From NCBI GenBank assembly GCA_012961565.1, contig DTZC01000029.1, positions 1-8,108 of the forward strand: DNA of 8,108 nucleotides. Reading direction: 5' to 3'. Under the pieces are notes generated by a model. That model was not told the DNA's origin and did not search any database. It was given only the letters and a program-made list of their open reading frames with translations. Made by a program: the position numbers and the translations under genes. This DNA comes from Dehalococcoidia bacterium (GTDB lineage Bacteria; Chloroflexota; Dehalococcoidia; GIF9; UBA5629). Positions 1 to 6,853 of the stretch are shown in pieces (within the stretch, counting starts at the first letter, position 1; each line of letters opens with the position of its first letter).

Positions 1-735
1 CATAGCACTAACCAGAGGTAATAAGTTGCGGTGTGCCGCTGCTGCCTTTTCAACGTCTCCCCGGAGATAATCATCCATCATCTGTTTGAACTGGAGCCCA
101 ACCAGATGAGAAATCACACTGATAACACCATAACCACCAAGACACAGAATAGGAAAGGTATCAGCGTCGTTACCGCTGTATACCAGAAAACCTTTTCTAG
201 CACCTTGTATAATTCTGGCTATCTGTTCAAAATTGCCACTAGCTTCTTTTATGCCGACGATATTGTCCACCTGACTGAGCTTGACAGTAGTCTCGGCAGA
301 GAGGCTGGTAACAGTGCGAGATGGGACGTTATAAAGGATACAAGGCAAACTGGTTGCGCCAGCAATAGCCTTGAAATGCTGGTACAGACCATCCTGCGTA
401 GGACGGTTATAGTATGGAACTACCAAAAGGCAGCCGTCAATTCCTGTCTTCTCCGCTTGCCTAGTCAGTTTAACGCTCTCTACGGTACTATAATTGCCGG
501 TACCGGCAATCACCGCACCTTTATCGCCAACCGCCGATTTTATCTCAGCAAAAAGTCTTATCTTTTCCTCATGAGTAAGAGTCGGGCATTCACCTGTGGT
601 ACCTGAGACCACGACACCGTCACTGCCAGAATCGAGCAGAGCCCTGGCTAGCTTTTTAGCTTGCGAATAATCTACCTTTCCATCGTCATCAAAAGGGGTT
701 ACCATTGCCGTTAATAACCGACCAAACTCCGTCAT
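1..735 (-). CDS. dapA: 4-hydroxy-tetrahydrodipicolinate synthase (DapA), C-terminus cut by window edge
   Basis: Cytosolic TIM-barrel lyase that condenses pyruvate with aspartate semialdehyde, the first committed step of the diaminopimelate/lysine pathway. The 245 visible codons translate without a stop and match the family along their length. Visible motifs are GTTGE (residues 45-49, the pyruvate-binding threonines), PYYNRP (107-112), LYNVPSRT (134-141, with the catalytic Tyr135 and Arg140) and GIKEASG (161-167, where Lys163 should form the Schiff base). The family is usually about 290-300 residues, so roughly 50 C-terminal residues lie beyond the left edge. The start is ATG at 735-733, with GGAGG (746-742) six bases upstream. 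It is the last visible gene of the rpsO-pnp-dapB-asd-dapA run, 37 bp after asd. By alignment to the E. coli enzyme, two lysine feedback-site positions differ (His56 to Lys58, Asn80 to Tyr82), so feedback inhibition may be weak; this is an inference. Confidence 0.97.
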   Translation of the reverse strand, partial: MTEFGRLLTAMVTPFDDDGKVDYSQAKKLARALLDSGSDGVVVSGTTGECPTLTHEEKIRLFAEIKSAVGDKGAVIAGTGNYSTVESVKLTRQAEKTGIDGCLLVVPYYNRPTQDGLYQHFKAIAGATSLPCILYNVPSRTVTSLSAETTVKLSQVDNIVGIKEASGNFEQIARIIQGARKGFLVYSGNDADTFPILCLGGYGVISVISHLVGLQFKQMMDDYLRGDVEKAAAAHRNLLPLVSAM

Positions 736-741
736 CTCTGG

Positions 742-766
742 CCTCCATTTCTAGTCTTCATGGAGG
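742..766 (-). promoter_or_regulatory. Inverted repeat masking the dapA ribosome binding site
   Basis: CCTCCAT at 742-748 and ATGGAGG at 760-766 are perfect complements, giving a 7-bp stem with an 11-nt loop. In the minus-strand mRNA the 3' arm contains the GGAGG that serves as the dapA Shine-Dalgarno, so the folded form would hide it. The 5' arm begins seven bases after the asd stop codon, within reach of a terminating ribosome. This geometry fits translational coupling of dapA to asd. No run of U follows, so it is not a terminator. The repeat is seen directly; its function is inferred. Confidence 0.55.
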
Positions 767-780
767 GGAAAGCTATTTCC
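767..780 (-). other. Small hairpin with the asd stop codon in its loop
   Basis: GGAAA (767-771) and TTTCC (776-780) form a perfect 5-bp stem around a four-base loop that contains most of the asd stop codon (775-773). It abuts the dapA Shine-Dalgarno hairpin with no spacer, so the two could stack. A translating ribosome would disrupt it. It is short enough to be chance. Confidence 0.25.
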
Positions 781-1798
781 TTTTCTTTACCCAGCCCCGC
801 CGTGCTGCTTCCTCAGCAATCTGAACAGCATTCAAGGCAGCACCTTTACGTAAGTTATCTGCCACGACCCACATTACCAGCCCTTTAGGGTGAGAGGCAT
901 CTGTTCTAATTCGCCCTACATAAACGTCGTCTGTGCCAGCGGCTAACCAGGGCATGGGGTAAAGACTGACACTGGGGTCATCGAGCACCTTGACACCGGG
1001 GGCTTGAGCCAGTATGCGTCTGGCTTCATCTGGGCTCATAGGGTCGGTAAATTCCACGTTAATTGCTTCGCTATGTCCGATAAAAACAGGGACTCTAACG
1101 CAGGTGGCTGAAATAGCGATATCAGGGGTATGCATTATCTTGCGAGTTTCCTCGACCATCTTCCACTCTTCTCTCGTATAGCCATTGTCAAGGAAAACGT
1201 CGATTTCGGGAAGCAAGTTAAACCCAATCTGGTGAGGATAAACATGCGGCACAACATTCTGCCCCTCCAGGACCAGTCTCGCTTGCGTAGTCAGCTCCTC
1301 CATAGCTGCTGCACCAGTCCCTGATACTGCCTGATACGTGGAAACGACAATGCGCTTAATCGGATTAACCTTGTGCAGTGGATAAAGTGCTACCACCATC
1401 TGAATGGTAGAGCAATTCGGATTGGCTATGATGCCCTGGTGATGTTTTATATCTTCGGAATTCACCTCCGGGATAACCAAGGGGACGTTCGGCTCCATCC
1501 TGAAAGCAGCGCTGTTATCGATGACCAAAGCTCCAGACTTGGCAGCAATAGGTGAGAAATGACGGCTGATTTCAGAGCCAGCAGAGAAAAGAGCGATATC
1601 TATATTATGGAAAGATTCAGGACTGGTCTCCTTAACCTCAATTTCTCGGTGACCTACGTAGAGCTTCCTACCTGCCGAGCGGTCAGAGGCATAAAGGTGA
1701 ATAGAGTCCATAGGGAAATTCCGCTGTTGCAGGACCTTAATGAACTCCTGCCCCACCATCCCGGTTGCCCCCACTATAGCTACATTATACGTCTTCAC
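773..1798 (-). CDS. asd: Aspartate-semialdehyde dehydrogenase
   Basis: Reduces L-aspartyl-4-phosphate with NADPH to aspartate semialdehyde, the branch point to diaminopimelate/lysine and to homoserine-derived amino acids. The 341-residue product is a normal full length. The N-terminal nucleotide-binding loop is GATGMVGQ (residues 10-17). SAAFR (96-100) carries the expected phosphate-binding Arg100. The active-site segment ANPNCST places the catalytic cysteine at residue 129, QAVSGTG follows at 156-162, and the acid/base histidine is His242 in FIGHSE. The start is GTG at 1798-1796; GAGG (1808-1805) lies six bases upstream, inside the end of dapB. Only three bases separate it from the dapB stop, so the two are surely cotranscribed and probably translationally coupled. 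Its product is the substrate of the next gene, dapA. Nothing is missing or broken. Confidence 0.98.
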   Translation of the reverse strand: MKTYNVAIVGATGMVGQEFIKVLQQRNFPMDSIHLYASDRSAGRKLYVGHREIEVKETSPESFHNIDIALFSAGSEISRHFSPIAAKSGALVIDNSAAFRMEPNVPLVIPEVNSEDIKHHQGIIANPNCSTIQMVVALYPLHKVNPIKRIVVSTYQAVSGTGAAAMEELTTQARLVLEGQNVVPHVYPHQIGFNLLPEIDVFLDNGYTREEWKMVEETRKIMHTPDIAISATCVRVPVFIGHSEAINVEFTDPMSPDEARRILAQAPGVKVLDDPSVSLYPMPWLAAGTDDVYVGRIRTDASHPKGLVMWVVADNLRKGAALNAVQIAEEAARRGWVKKRK

Positions 1799-1801
1799 CG
1801 C

Positions 1802-2602
1802 CTACCTCAGATTCAGCAAAGTATCGAGTCCGTACACCAATCCCTCTCGCTTCACCACTTCTTTTATAGCCAGAATGACTCCTGGCATATAGCACTCCCG
1901 ATTTATGGTATCATGTCGCAAGATTAGCGTCTGCCCCGGAGCTCCAAAGATAACCTCCTGGCTTGCCATGTAACCCAGTAATCTTACGCTGTGAATAGCC
2001 ACGCCGTCAACCTGTCCCCCCCTAGTGCCGCTAAGGGTTTCTTTCTTAGTTAGCGGATAGACGAACGGCTTGCCCCGTGCCTTCAGCATCTCTCGAGCAG
2101 TTGCCAGTGCTGTGCCCGAGGGGGCATCTGCCTTCTCATGGTGATGCAGTTCGATAATCTCAGCATAGTCAAAGAACTTAGCTGCAATCTTAGCCAGATG
2201 GAGTAACACCACCGACCCCAAAGCGAAGTTGGGGGCCACCACAGCACCAACCTGATTGGTCTTGGCTAAATGGTGAATCTCATCAAGATTGTCCTGGGAA
2301 AGCCCTGAGGTACCTATAACGATGTTGATACCACGGCTCATCGCGGTACGAGCTGCCGCTATAGAGGCTTCAGCAATCGTGAAATCTACCAGTACCTGAG
2401 GGTGACAAGTATCGAGAAGGGAACTCAATTCGGGAGACAGAGGTACCTTTTTCGACGTGCCGGGTAAGGTGAGGTGATTCTGAGTCGCTTTGATGTCTAC
2501 ACCGCCAATTACTTCCAGGTCCGGGGCACGGGATATTGCAGCCGTGATTTCCCTGCCCATTTTGCCCAAGGCTCCATGAACTAACACTGTTATCGGTTCC
2601 AC
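1802..2602 (-). CDS. dapB: 4-hydroxy-tetrahydrodipicolinate reductase (DapB)
   Basis: Uses NAD(P)H to reduce the DapA product to tetrahydrodipicolinate, so it acts after asd and dapA although it comes first in this gene set. The product has 266 residues, close to the 273 of E. coli. The Rossmann loop HGALGKMG is at residues 9-16, the IGTSG nucleotide-contact segment at 96-100, and the family signature ELHHHEKADAPSGTA at 151-165, where His153 is the expected acid/base residue and Lys157 the partner lysine. The start is GTG at 2602-2600; a strong GGAGGT (2613-2608) lies five bases upstream. It follows pnp after 44 bp that contain no terminator, so it is likely read from the rpsO-pnp transcript, although an internal promoter inside pnp cannot be excluded. 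Confidence 0.98.
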   Translation of the reverse strand: MEPITVLVHGALGKMGREITAAISRAPDLEVIGGVDIKATQNHLTLPGTSKKVPLSPELSSLLDTCHPQVLVDFTIAEASIAAARTAMSRGINIVIGTSGLSQDNLDEIHHLAKTNQVGAVVAPNFALGSVVLLHLAKIAAKFFDYAEIIELHHHEKADAPSGTALATAREMLKARGKPFVYPLTKKETLSGTRGGQVDGVAIHSVRLLGYMASQEVIFGAPGQTLILRHDTINRECYMPGVILAIKEVVKREGLVYGLDTLLNLR

Positions 2603-2607
2603 CTTCC

Positions 2608-2613
2608 ACCTCC
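2608..2613 (-). promoter_or_regulatory. dapB ribosome binding site
   Basis: GGAGGT on the minus strand, five bases before the GTG at 2602, is the strongest Shine-Dalgarno in the left operon. It supports the GTG start and suggests independent initiation on dapB rather than coupling to pnp. The 44-bp gap also holds a weak 6-bp hairpin (2627-2641, with one G.U pair) that lacks a U tract. Confidence 0.7.
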
Positions 2614-2646
2614 CTCAATGTTTTACCAAGGCTGAGCCCTGCTTTG

Positions 2647-4851
2647 TCACCTGTTGAAGCGTCGGCGCCAGTTGTCCCGGTCGCCACGCTGCTGAGCTGC
2701 AGGAGAGCGCTTCGGCTGCTTTGATTTGGGGCGACCCGCCGCGGTAGAGTCCATTACTCTAACCCCTCGAACTTGTGCCAGCTCTTCAAAGACCGCCCGG
2801 CGCGATAAATTTATTCTGCCGAGATGGTCTATCTCGATAACCTTGACCATAATCTCATCGCCAACCTTCACCACATTCTCAACGCGAGATACGTGGTAAT
2901 CAGCTAGTTCACTTATGTGAACCAACCCCTCCTTCCCTGGCAGGACTTCGACAAAAGCACCGAAATTCGTCAGTCGGGTCACTTTTCCAGTGTAAACGTT
3001 ACCGACCTCTACATCCTGCGTTAAGCTCAGTACCCTATCAATCGCCTTCTGGGCTGCTTCCTTGTCAGGCGAACCAATAATCACTGTGCCATCATTCTCA
3101 ACATCTATGGTGACCTTGGTTTCATCGATTATGGAACGAATAGTTTTACCTCCGGGTCCAATCAGGGTTCCAATCTTGCTCGGGTCGATGCTTATCTTAT
3201 GCATCTTCGGCGCATAGGGACTTAGCTCAGCCCGGCTGGTGCTGAGAGTGTGCTGTAGCTTATCAAGTATTTCAAAATGGGCGCTGCGAGCTTGCTTAAT
3301 AGCCTCGGCTAGAATCCGATAACTTATACCTTTAAGTTTGATATCTAACTGGAGCGCTGTAATCCCCTGGCTTGTCCCTGCCACCTTAAAGTCCATGTCA
3401 CCATAAGCGTCTTCAATGCCCTCGATATCGGTGAGAACAACGTAATCATCACCATCAGTGACCAGCCCCATGGCTATTCCAGCCACCGGGGCTTTAATGG
3501 GCACACCAGCATCCATCAAAGCCAGGCTAGAGCTACAGACACTTGCCATAGATGTACTGCCATTAGAACTGAGGACTTCTGAAACCAGCCGTATGGTATA
3601 GGCAAACTCCTCTTCGCTAGGTACAACCGGGATAAGAGCCCTTTCTGCCAAAGCTCCGTGCCCAATTTCCCGCCGACCTGGCGACCCGAGGCGCTTCACT
3701 TCCCCGGTAGAAAAAGGAGGAAAATTGTAGTGATGCATAAAACGCTTTGTCTCCGCTAGTCCCAGACCATCGAGTAATTGCTCCTGACGCAACGAGCCCA
3801 AAGTAGTTATGGTCAAAACTTGAGTTAGCCCCCGGGTAAAAAGCCCCGAGCCATGTGTACGGGGCAGGAGCCCAACCTCGCAACTGATAGGGCGTATCTC
3901 GTAGGATTGCCGCCCATCAAGGTGCCGTTTACTTTGCAAAATCCTAGTTCTTACTGCCTTCCTAAGCTGGTCTTCGACAGCAGCGATGATTTCGCCGTCA
4001 GTAAAGCTTTCCTTGAACCTCTCGATGGCTTCTTTCTTGACCGCCTCTATCGCTTCCTCACGCTTAGCTCTTTCTGTATAACTAACCGCTCGGGTTAGCC
4101 TTTCCCCAAACTCCGAGAGGCAAGCAGCCCTTAGTTCAGGGCTGATTTCGACAGCCTTCAAGTCCATCTTAGGCTTCCCGCAAGCCTGATGCAGAGTTTC
4201 CTGAAGTTCCAAGAGTTCCTGGTTCGCTTGATGCCCCAGCTGTATTGCTTCTAGAATCAAATCCTCGGAAACTTCCTTAGCTCCCGCCTCTATCATTACT
4301 ATCGCTTCTCTGGTACTGGCAACAACGAGGTCGAGTAAGCTGTCATTTATCTGTGGTAATGTGGGGTTTAACACTAGACTGCCGTTCAGGCAGCCGATGC
4401 GCACCGCAGCCACGGGACCACCGAATGGAATGGCAGAAAGTTTCAGCGCAGCCGAGGCACCATTGAGCGCTAGAATATCGGGGTCGTTTTCCTGGTCTGT
4501 GGAAAGCACGGTAATTACAATCTGAACATCGTTACGTAAGCTCTTATCAAAAAGGGGGCGCAGGCTCCGGTCAGTTAATCGTCCAGCCAAGACAGCTTCC
4601 TCGCTGGGACGTCCCTCACGTCTGATGAAGCTACCGGGGATTTTGCCTACGGCGTACAGCCTTTCTTCATAATCTACAGTCAGGGTCACGAAATCAGCGT
4701 CCTCACGAGGTTCATCACTGAAACAAACAGTTACCAGGACCACAGTATCGCCATAGCGAACAGTAACAGCACTATCAGCTTGGGTGGCTAGCTTGCCTGT
4801 CTCAATGGTTAACACTCTACCCCCGACCGTACACTGACCAGACTGTGGCAT
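2647..4851 (-). CDS. pnp: Polyribonucleotide nucleotidyltransferase (PNPase)
   Basis: Phosphorolytic 3'-to-5' exoribonuclease acting in mRNA decay and RNA quality control; the family forms trimeric rings. The 734-residue product has the full domain order: first RNase PH core (about 5-145), helical linker (about 235-305), second catalytic RNase PH core (about 315-520), KH domain (about 552-612, with GPGGKT at 565-570) and S1 domain (about 617-685). Catalytic residues sit in EDAYGDMDFK (480-489): Asp481, Asp487 and Lys489 match E. coli Asp486, Asp492 and Lys494. Residues from about 705 form a Lys/Arg-rich, probably disordered tail. The start is ATG at 4851 with a degenerate GGGGG (4863-4859) upstream, and the product then runs straight into the family N-terminus (GGRVLTIETGK at 10-20). 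It follows rpsO after 23 bp, the conserved rpsO-pnp order. That gap is too short for the long RNase III hairpin used in E. coli pnp autoregulation. Confidence 0.99.
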   Translation of the reverse strand: MPQSGQCTVGGRVLTIETGKLATQADSAVTVRYGDTVVLVTVCFSDEPREDADFVTLTVDYEERLYAVGKIPGSFIRREGRPSEEAVLAGRLTDRSLRPLFDKSLRNDVQIVITVLSTDQENDPDILALNGASAALKLSAIPFGGPVAAVRIGCLNGSLVLNPTLPQINDSLLDLVVASTREAIVMIEAGAKEVSEDLILEAIQLGHQANQELLELQETLHQACGKPKMDLKAVEISPELRAACLSEFGERLTRAVSYTERAKREEAIEAVKKEAIERFKESFTDGEIIAAVEDQLRKAVRTRILQSKRHLDGRQSYEIRPISCEVGLLPRTHGSGLFTRGLTQVLTITTLGSLRQEQLLDGLGLAETKRFMHHYNFPPFSTGEVKRLGSPGRREIGHGALAERALIPVVPSEEEFAYTIRLVSEVLSSNGSTSMASVCSSSLALMDAGVPIKAPVAGIAMGLVTDGDDYVVLTDIEGIEDAYGDMDFKVAGTSQGITALQLDIKLKGISYRILAEAIKQARSAHFEILDKLQHTLSTSRAELSPYAPKMHKISIDPSKIGTLIGPGGKTIRSIIDETKVTIDVENDGTVIIGSPDKEAAQKAIDRVLSLTQDVEVGNVYTGKVTRLTNFGAFVEVLPGKEGLVHISELADYHVSRVENVVKVGDEIMVKVIEIDHLGRINLSRRAVFEELAQVRGVRVMDSTAAGRPKSKQPKRSPAAQQRGDRDNWRRRFNR

Positions 4852-4874
4852 AAACCTACCCCCATGCCTAAAGC

Positions 4875-5138
4875 TTACTTCCTCAATCCTAGTCTAGAAA
4901 TAAGGCTGCGGTAACGCTTGATATCGCTCCTCGAGACATAAGCAAGCAAGCGCCTTCGCCGTCCTATCAACTTCAAAAGCCCGCGTTGAGTGTGGTAATC
5001 ATGGGGGTGCGCCTTTAAATGCGTTGCCAACCGATTTATTCTCTCGGTAAGCAAAGCCACCTGGACTTCCGCAGAGCCAGTATCACTATCATGAATCCTG
5101 TAATCAGAAATAACCGCCGCCTTTCTCTCTTTGTCCAA
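4875..5138 (-). CDS. rpsO: 30S ribosomal protein S15
   Basis: Primary 16S rRNA-binding protein of the small subunit, which helps fold the central (platform) domain. The 87-residue product matches the family's usual 88-89. It contains [16 protein letters not shown] (19-34), RGLL (53-56), RRRLLAYV and the C-terminal RLGLRK. The only start consistent with the alignment is TTG at 5138-5136: the next in-frame upstream stop is the TAA at 5153-5151, and no ATG or GTG lies between. AAGGAG (5152-5147) lies eight bases before it; a second AGGAG (5144-5140) is only one base from the start and so too close to serve. It is the first gene of the operon, downstream of the extended -10 promoter at 5175-5183. 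Confidence 0.98.
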   Translation of the reverse strand: MDKERKAAVISDYRIHDSDTGSAEVQVALLTERINRLATHLKAHPHDYHTQRGLLKLIGRRRRLLAYVSRSDIKRYRSLISRLGLRK

Positions 5139-5146
5139 ACTCCTAA

Positions 5147-5152
5147 CTCCTT
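5147..5152 (-). promoter_or_regulatory. rpsO ribosome binding site, deciding a TTG start
   Basis: AAGGAG on the minus strand, eight bases upstream of the TTG at 5138, supports that start. It partly overlaps the in-frame TAA that rules out any longer S15. The neighbouring AGGAG copy at 5144-5140 is badly spaced for initiation. Confidence 0.65.
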
Positions 5153-5174
5153 ATTCAGCTCTCTATAAAGCACA

Positions 5175-5183
5175 ATTATAACA
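5175..5183 (-). promoter_or_regulatory. Extended -10 promoter for rpsO-pnp-dapB-asd-dapA
   Basis: Minus-strand TGTTATAAT is a perfect TATAAT (5180-5175) with the TGn extension. No good -35 hexamer sits 16-18 bases upstream (TTGTGC is at 19), which is tolerable for an extended -10 element. The start of transcription should fall near 5168, leaving a leader of about 30 bases before rpsO. This is the best promoter seen in the window and the only one found for the left operon. Confidence 0.65.
5177..5182 (+). promoter_or_regulatory. Candidate -10 element for dnaX, overlapping the rpsO -10
   Basis: TATAAC reads on the plus strand at the same place as the rpsO -10, because the core TTATAA (5176-5181) is its own reverse complement. 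A poor -35 match, TTCAGC (5154-5159), lies 17 bases upstream. Transcription would begin near 5189, giving a leader of about 60 bases to the dnaX ATG. It competes with the downstream TATAAT at 5234 as the dnaX promoter. Confidence 0.35.
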
Positions 5184-5233
5184 CAGGTTCAAAATCAATG
5201 CACAAGACCTTTCGGCACCCAGTCCACATGGAG

Positions 5234-5239
5234 TATAAT
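5234..5239 (+). promoter_or_regulatory. Candidate dnaX -10 element giving a near-leaderless mRNA
   Basis: A perfect TATAAT lies nine bases before the dnaX ATG at 5249. If used, transcription would start near 5246 and the mRNA would have only a few leader bases. The spacing is typical of leaderless genes. No convincing -35 is present (TTCGGC at 5211-5216). A GAGG (5241-5244) four bases before the ATG would instead serve translation from a longer transcript. Confidence 0.4.
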
Positions 5240-5248
5240 AGAGGCAGC

Positions 5249-6853
5249 ATGACCTCTCAAGTTTTTTACCGAAAATGGCGTCCTCAGACTTTGTCTGAAG
5301 TAGTGGGTCAAGAACATGTTACTCAGACATTGCGCCATGCTGTCATCAGCGGACGAATCGCCCACGCCTACCTGTTCTGTGGTCCACGCGGCACCGGAAA
5401 GACCAGCACCGGACGTATCCTGGCCAAGGCGGTAAACTGCCTAAACCCCGAACAAGGCGAACCATGCAATAACTGCGCTATGTGCCGAGCAATCAACGAA
5501 GGCAGTGCCCCAGATATTATAGAAATAGATGCAGCTAGCAATAGAGGTATTGACGAAATCCGCGACCTCAGAGAGAAGGTGAACTATGCCCCGAACTTAG
5601 CTCGCTACAAGGTCTATATCATCGATGAAGTGCACATGATAACAAGGGAGGCCTCTAACGCCTTTCTGAAAACCCTTGAAGAGCCGCCTCCGCATGCCAT
5701 CTTCATCCTTGCCACCACAGAGCCGCATAAAGTTGTGGCGACAGTCTTATCACGATGCCAGCGGTTTGACTTCCACCGCCTTTCTCAATCGGCCGTGATA
5801 TCCAAACTCGACCTTGTCTGCAATAAAGAGGGTATCCAAATTGAGCCTGAAGCCCTGAGGCTTATCGCCAAGGTGACCACTGGCAGCCTGCGTGACGCCG
5901 AAAATTTGCTGGAACAACTGGTTGCCTACTATGGGCATCAAATTGAACTCCACCAGGTGCGCACTTTGTTAGGCATCAGCGGAGACCTGCGTGTCAGAGA
6001 GCTTGCCAAGCACATAGTAAATAGGGACATCACCGCCGGGATAAAGACCCTTAACAGCGTTAGCAATGACGGACTTGACCTCCGCCAATTCAATCATGAA
6101 CTTGTGGAGTGTCTTCGGCAGCTACTCCTAGTAAAGTCCGGGTCAGAAGAAGTGATAGACGTTACCAGTGATGACTTGGCTGAACTTAAAGACCTGGCAG
6201 CAAATGCCAGCCTCGAGTACTTACTAATAGCAGCCAAGCGGTTTGGCGAGATAGACCTTCGCTGGGACAACTACTCACCACTGCCCCTTGAGTTAGCCCT
6301 TGTCGACTGCATTCTCTACGCAGCTGAGAAGAAACAGCCAGTGCAATCCGAACCACCAAAGCCAGTAAAGCTAAGCAAGACAACGAGCGAAGCTACCCAG
6401 ATAATAGAGCTACCTCCAGACTCTGAAGCACCGGCTCCTGCCAGAATCCCCGAAACCCCGGGGGCAACTCTTCCGCAGGGGAAGGAAATCGAGCACGTGC
6501 GCAGCCACTGGAGGGACTTTGTTAAGGCCATGCGGGGTGAAGGTTCCAAGGGCAACCTGGATGCCTTTTTGCGCAGTTCTTGTGAGCCTCTAGCCATTGA
6601 AGGCAACACCTTGATTCTAGGCTTCTACCATAAATTCCATAAAGAATACATTGAAGACCCCAAGTATAAGCATTTGGTGGAAAGGAAATTGCGGGAGGTC
6701 TTTGGACAACCATACCAGGTGCAATGTGTCCTTACTCCCCACGGTGGAAAGGCCAAACCCAGCCCAGAGGTGGACAGCCTGCTGGTAAAAGTGGCTAAGG
6801 AGAAGTATGGAGCCAAAGTGATTGCCAGAAAGGCTAGGACAGAGGAGTCGTGA
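5249..6853 (+). CDS. dnaX: DNA polymerase III subunit tau/gamma
   Basis: ATPase of the clamp loader, which places the beta sliding clamp on primed DNA and links polymerases at the fork. The ATG at 5249 gives 534 residues and begins SQVFYRKWRPQTLSEVVGQ, which matches the family N-terminus. An in-frame ATG at 5198 would add 17 unconserved residues and is rejected. The AAA+ core has Walker A GPRGTGKT (45-52), a zinc site of Cys64, Cys73, Cys76 and Cys79, Walker B IIDEVH (124-129), sensor 1 LATTEP (154-159), the SRC arginine-finger motif (168-170) and sensor 2 GSLRDAE (212-218). A Pro/Glu-rich linker (about 362-412) leads to a C-terminal domain (about 415-500). I see no A-rich slippery heptamer after the AAA+ domains, so there is no sign of a programmed-frameshift gamma form. 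It heads the run to recR and recO. Confidence 0.97.
   Translation: MTSQVFYRKWRPQTLSEVVGQEHVTQTLRHAVISGRIAHAYLFCGPRGTGKTSTGRILAKAVNCLNPEQGEPCNNCAMCRAINEGSAPDIIEIDAASNRGIDEIRDLREKVNYAPNLARYKVYIIDEVHMITREASNAFLKTLEEPPPHAIFILATTEPHKVVATVLSRCQRFDFHRLSQSAVISKLDLVCNKEGIQIEPEALRLIAKVTTGSLRDAENLLEQLVAYYGHQIELHQVRTLLGISGDLRVRELAKHIVNRDITAGIKTLNSVSNDGLDLRQFNHELVECLRQLLLVKSGSEEVIDVTSDDLAELKDLAANASLEYLLIAAKRFGEIDLRWDNYSPLPLELALVDCILYAAEKKQPVQSEPPKPVKLSKTTSEATQIIELPPDSEAPAPARIPETPGATLPQGKEIEHVRSHWRDFVKAMRGEGSKGNLDAFLRSSCEPLAIEGNTLILGFYHKFHKEYIEDPKYKHLVERKLREVFGQPYQVQCVLTPHGGKAKPSPEVDSLLVKVAKEKYGAKVIARKARTEES

Noticed and set aside
31..606. Long open frame of 191 codons on the plus strand
   Set aside because: It is antisense to dapA, whose conserved motifs fix the minus strand as coding. 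The translation has no recognisable family features.
732..761. Nine-codon minus-strand frame ending in a TGA that overlaps the dapA ATG
   Set aside because: No ribosome binding site precedes it, and its ATG falls inside the hairpin arm, so it is probably chance.
1559..1927. Plus-strand open frame of 122 codons across the asd-dapB junction
   Set aside because: It lies opposite two well-supported genes and has no ribosome binding site or family resemblance.
2627..2641. Hairpin between pnp and dapB considered as a terminator
   Set aside because: The stem is only 6 bp with one G.U pair and no U tract follows on the minus strand.
2370..2687. Minus-strand open frame of 105 codons overlapping the pnp 3' end and the dapB 5' end
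   Set aside because: It is an out-of-frame shadow of pnp and dapB, both intact with conserved ends.
5198..5248. Upstream extension of dnaX to an ATG at 5198
   Set aside because: The 17 extra residues are unlike the DnaX N-terminus, no Shine-Dalgarno precedes 5198, and the family alignment begins at the ATG at 5249.
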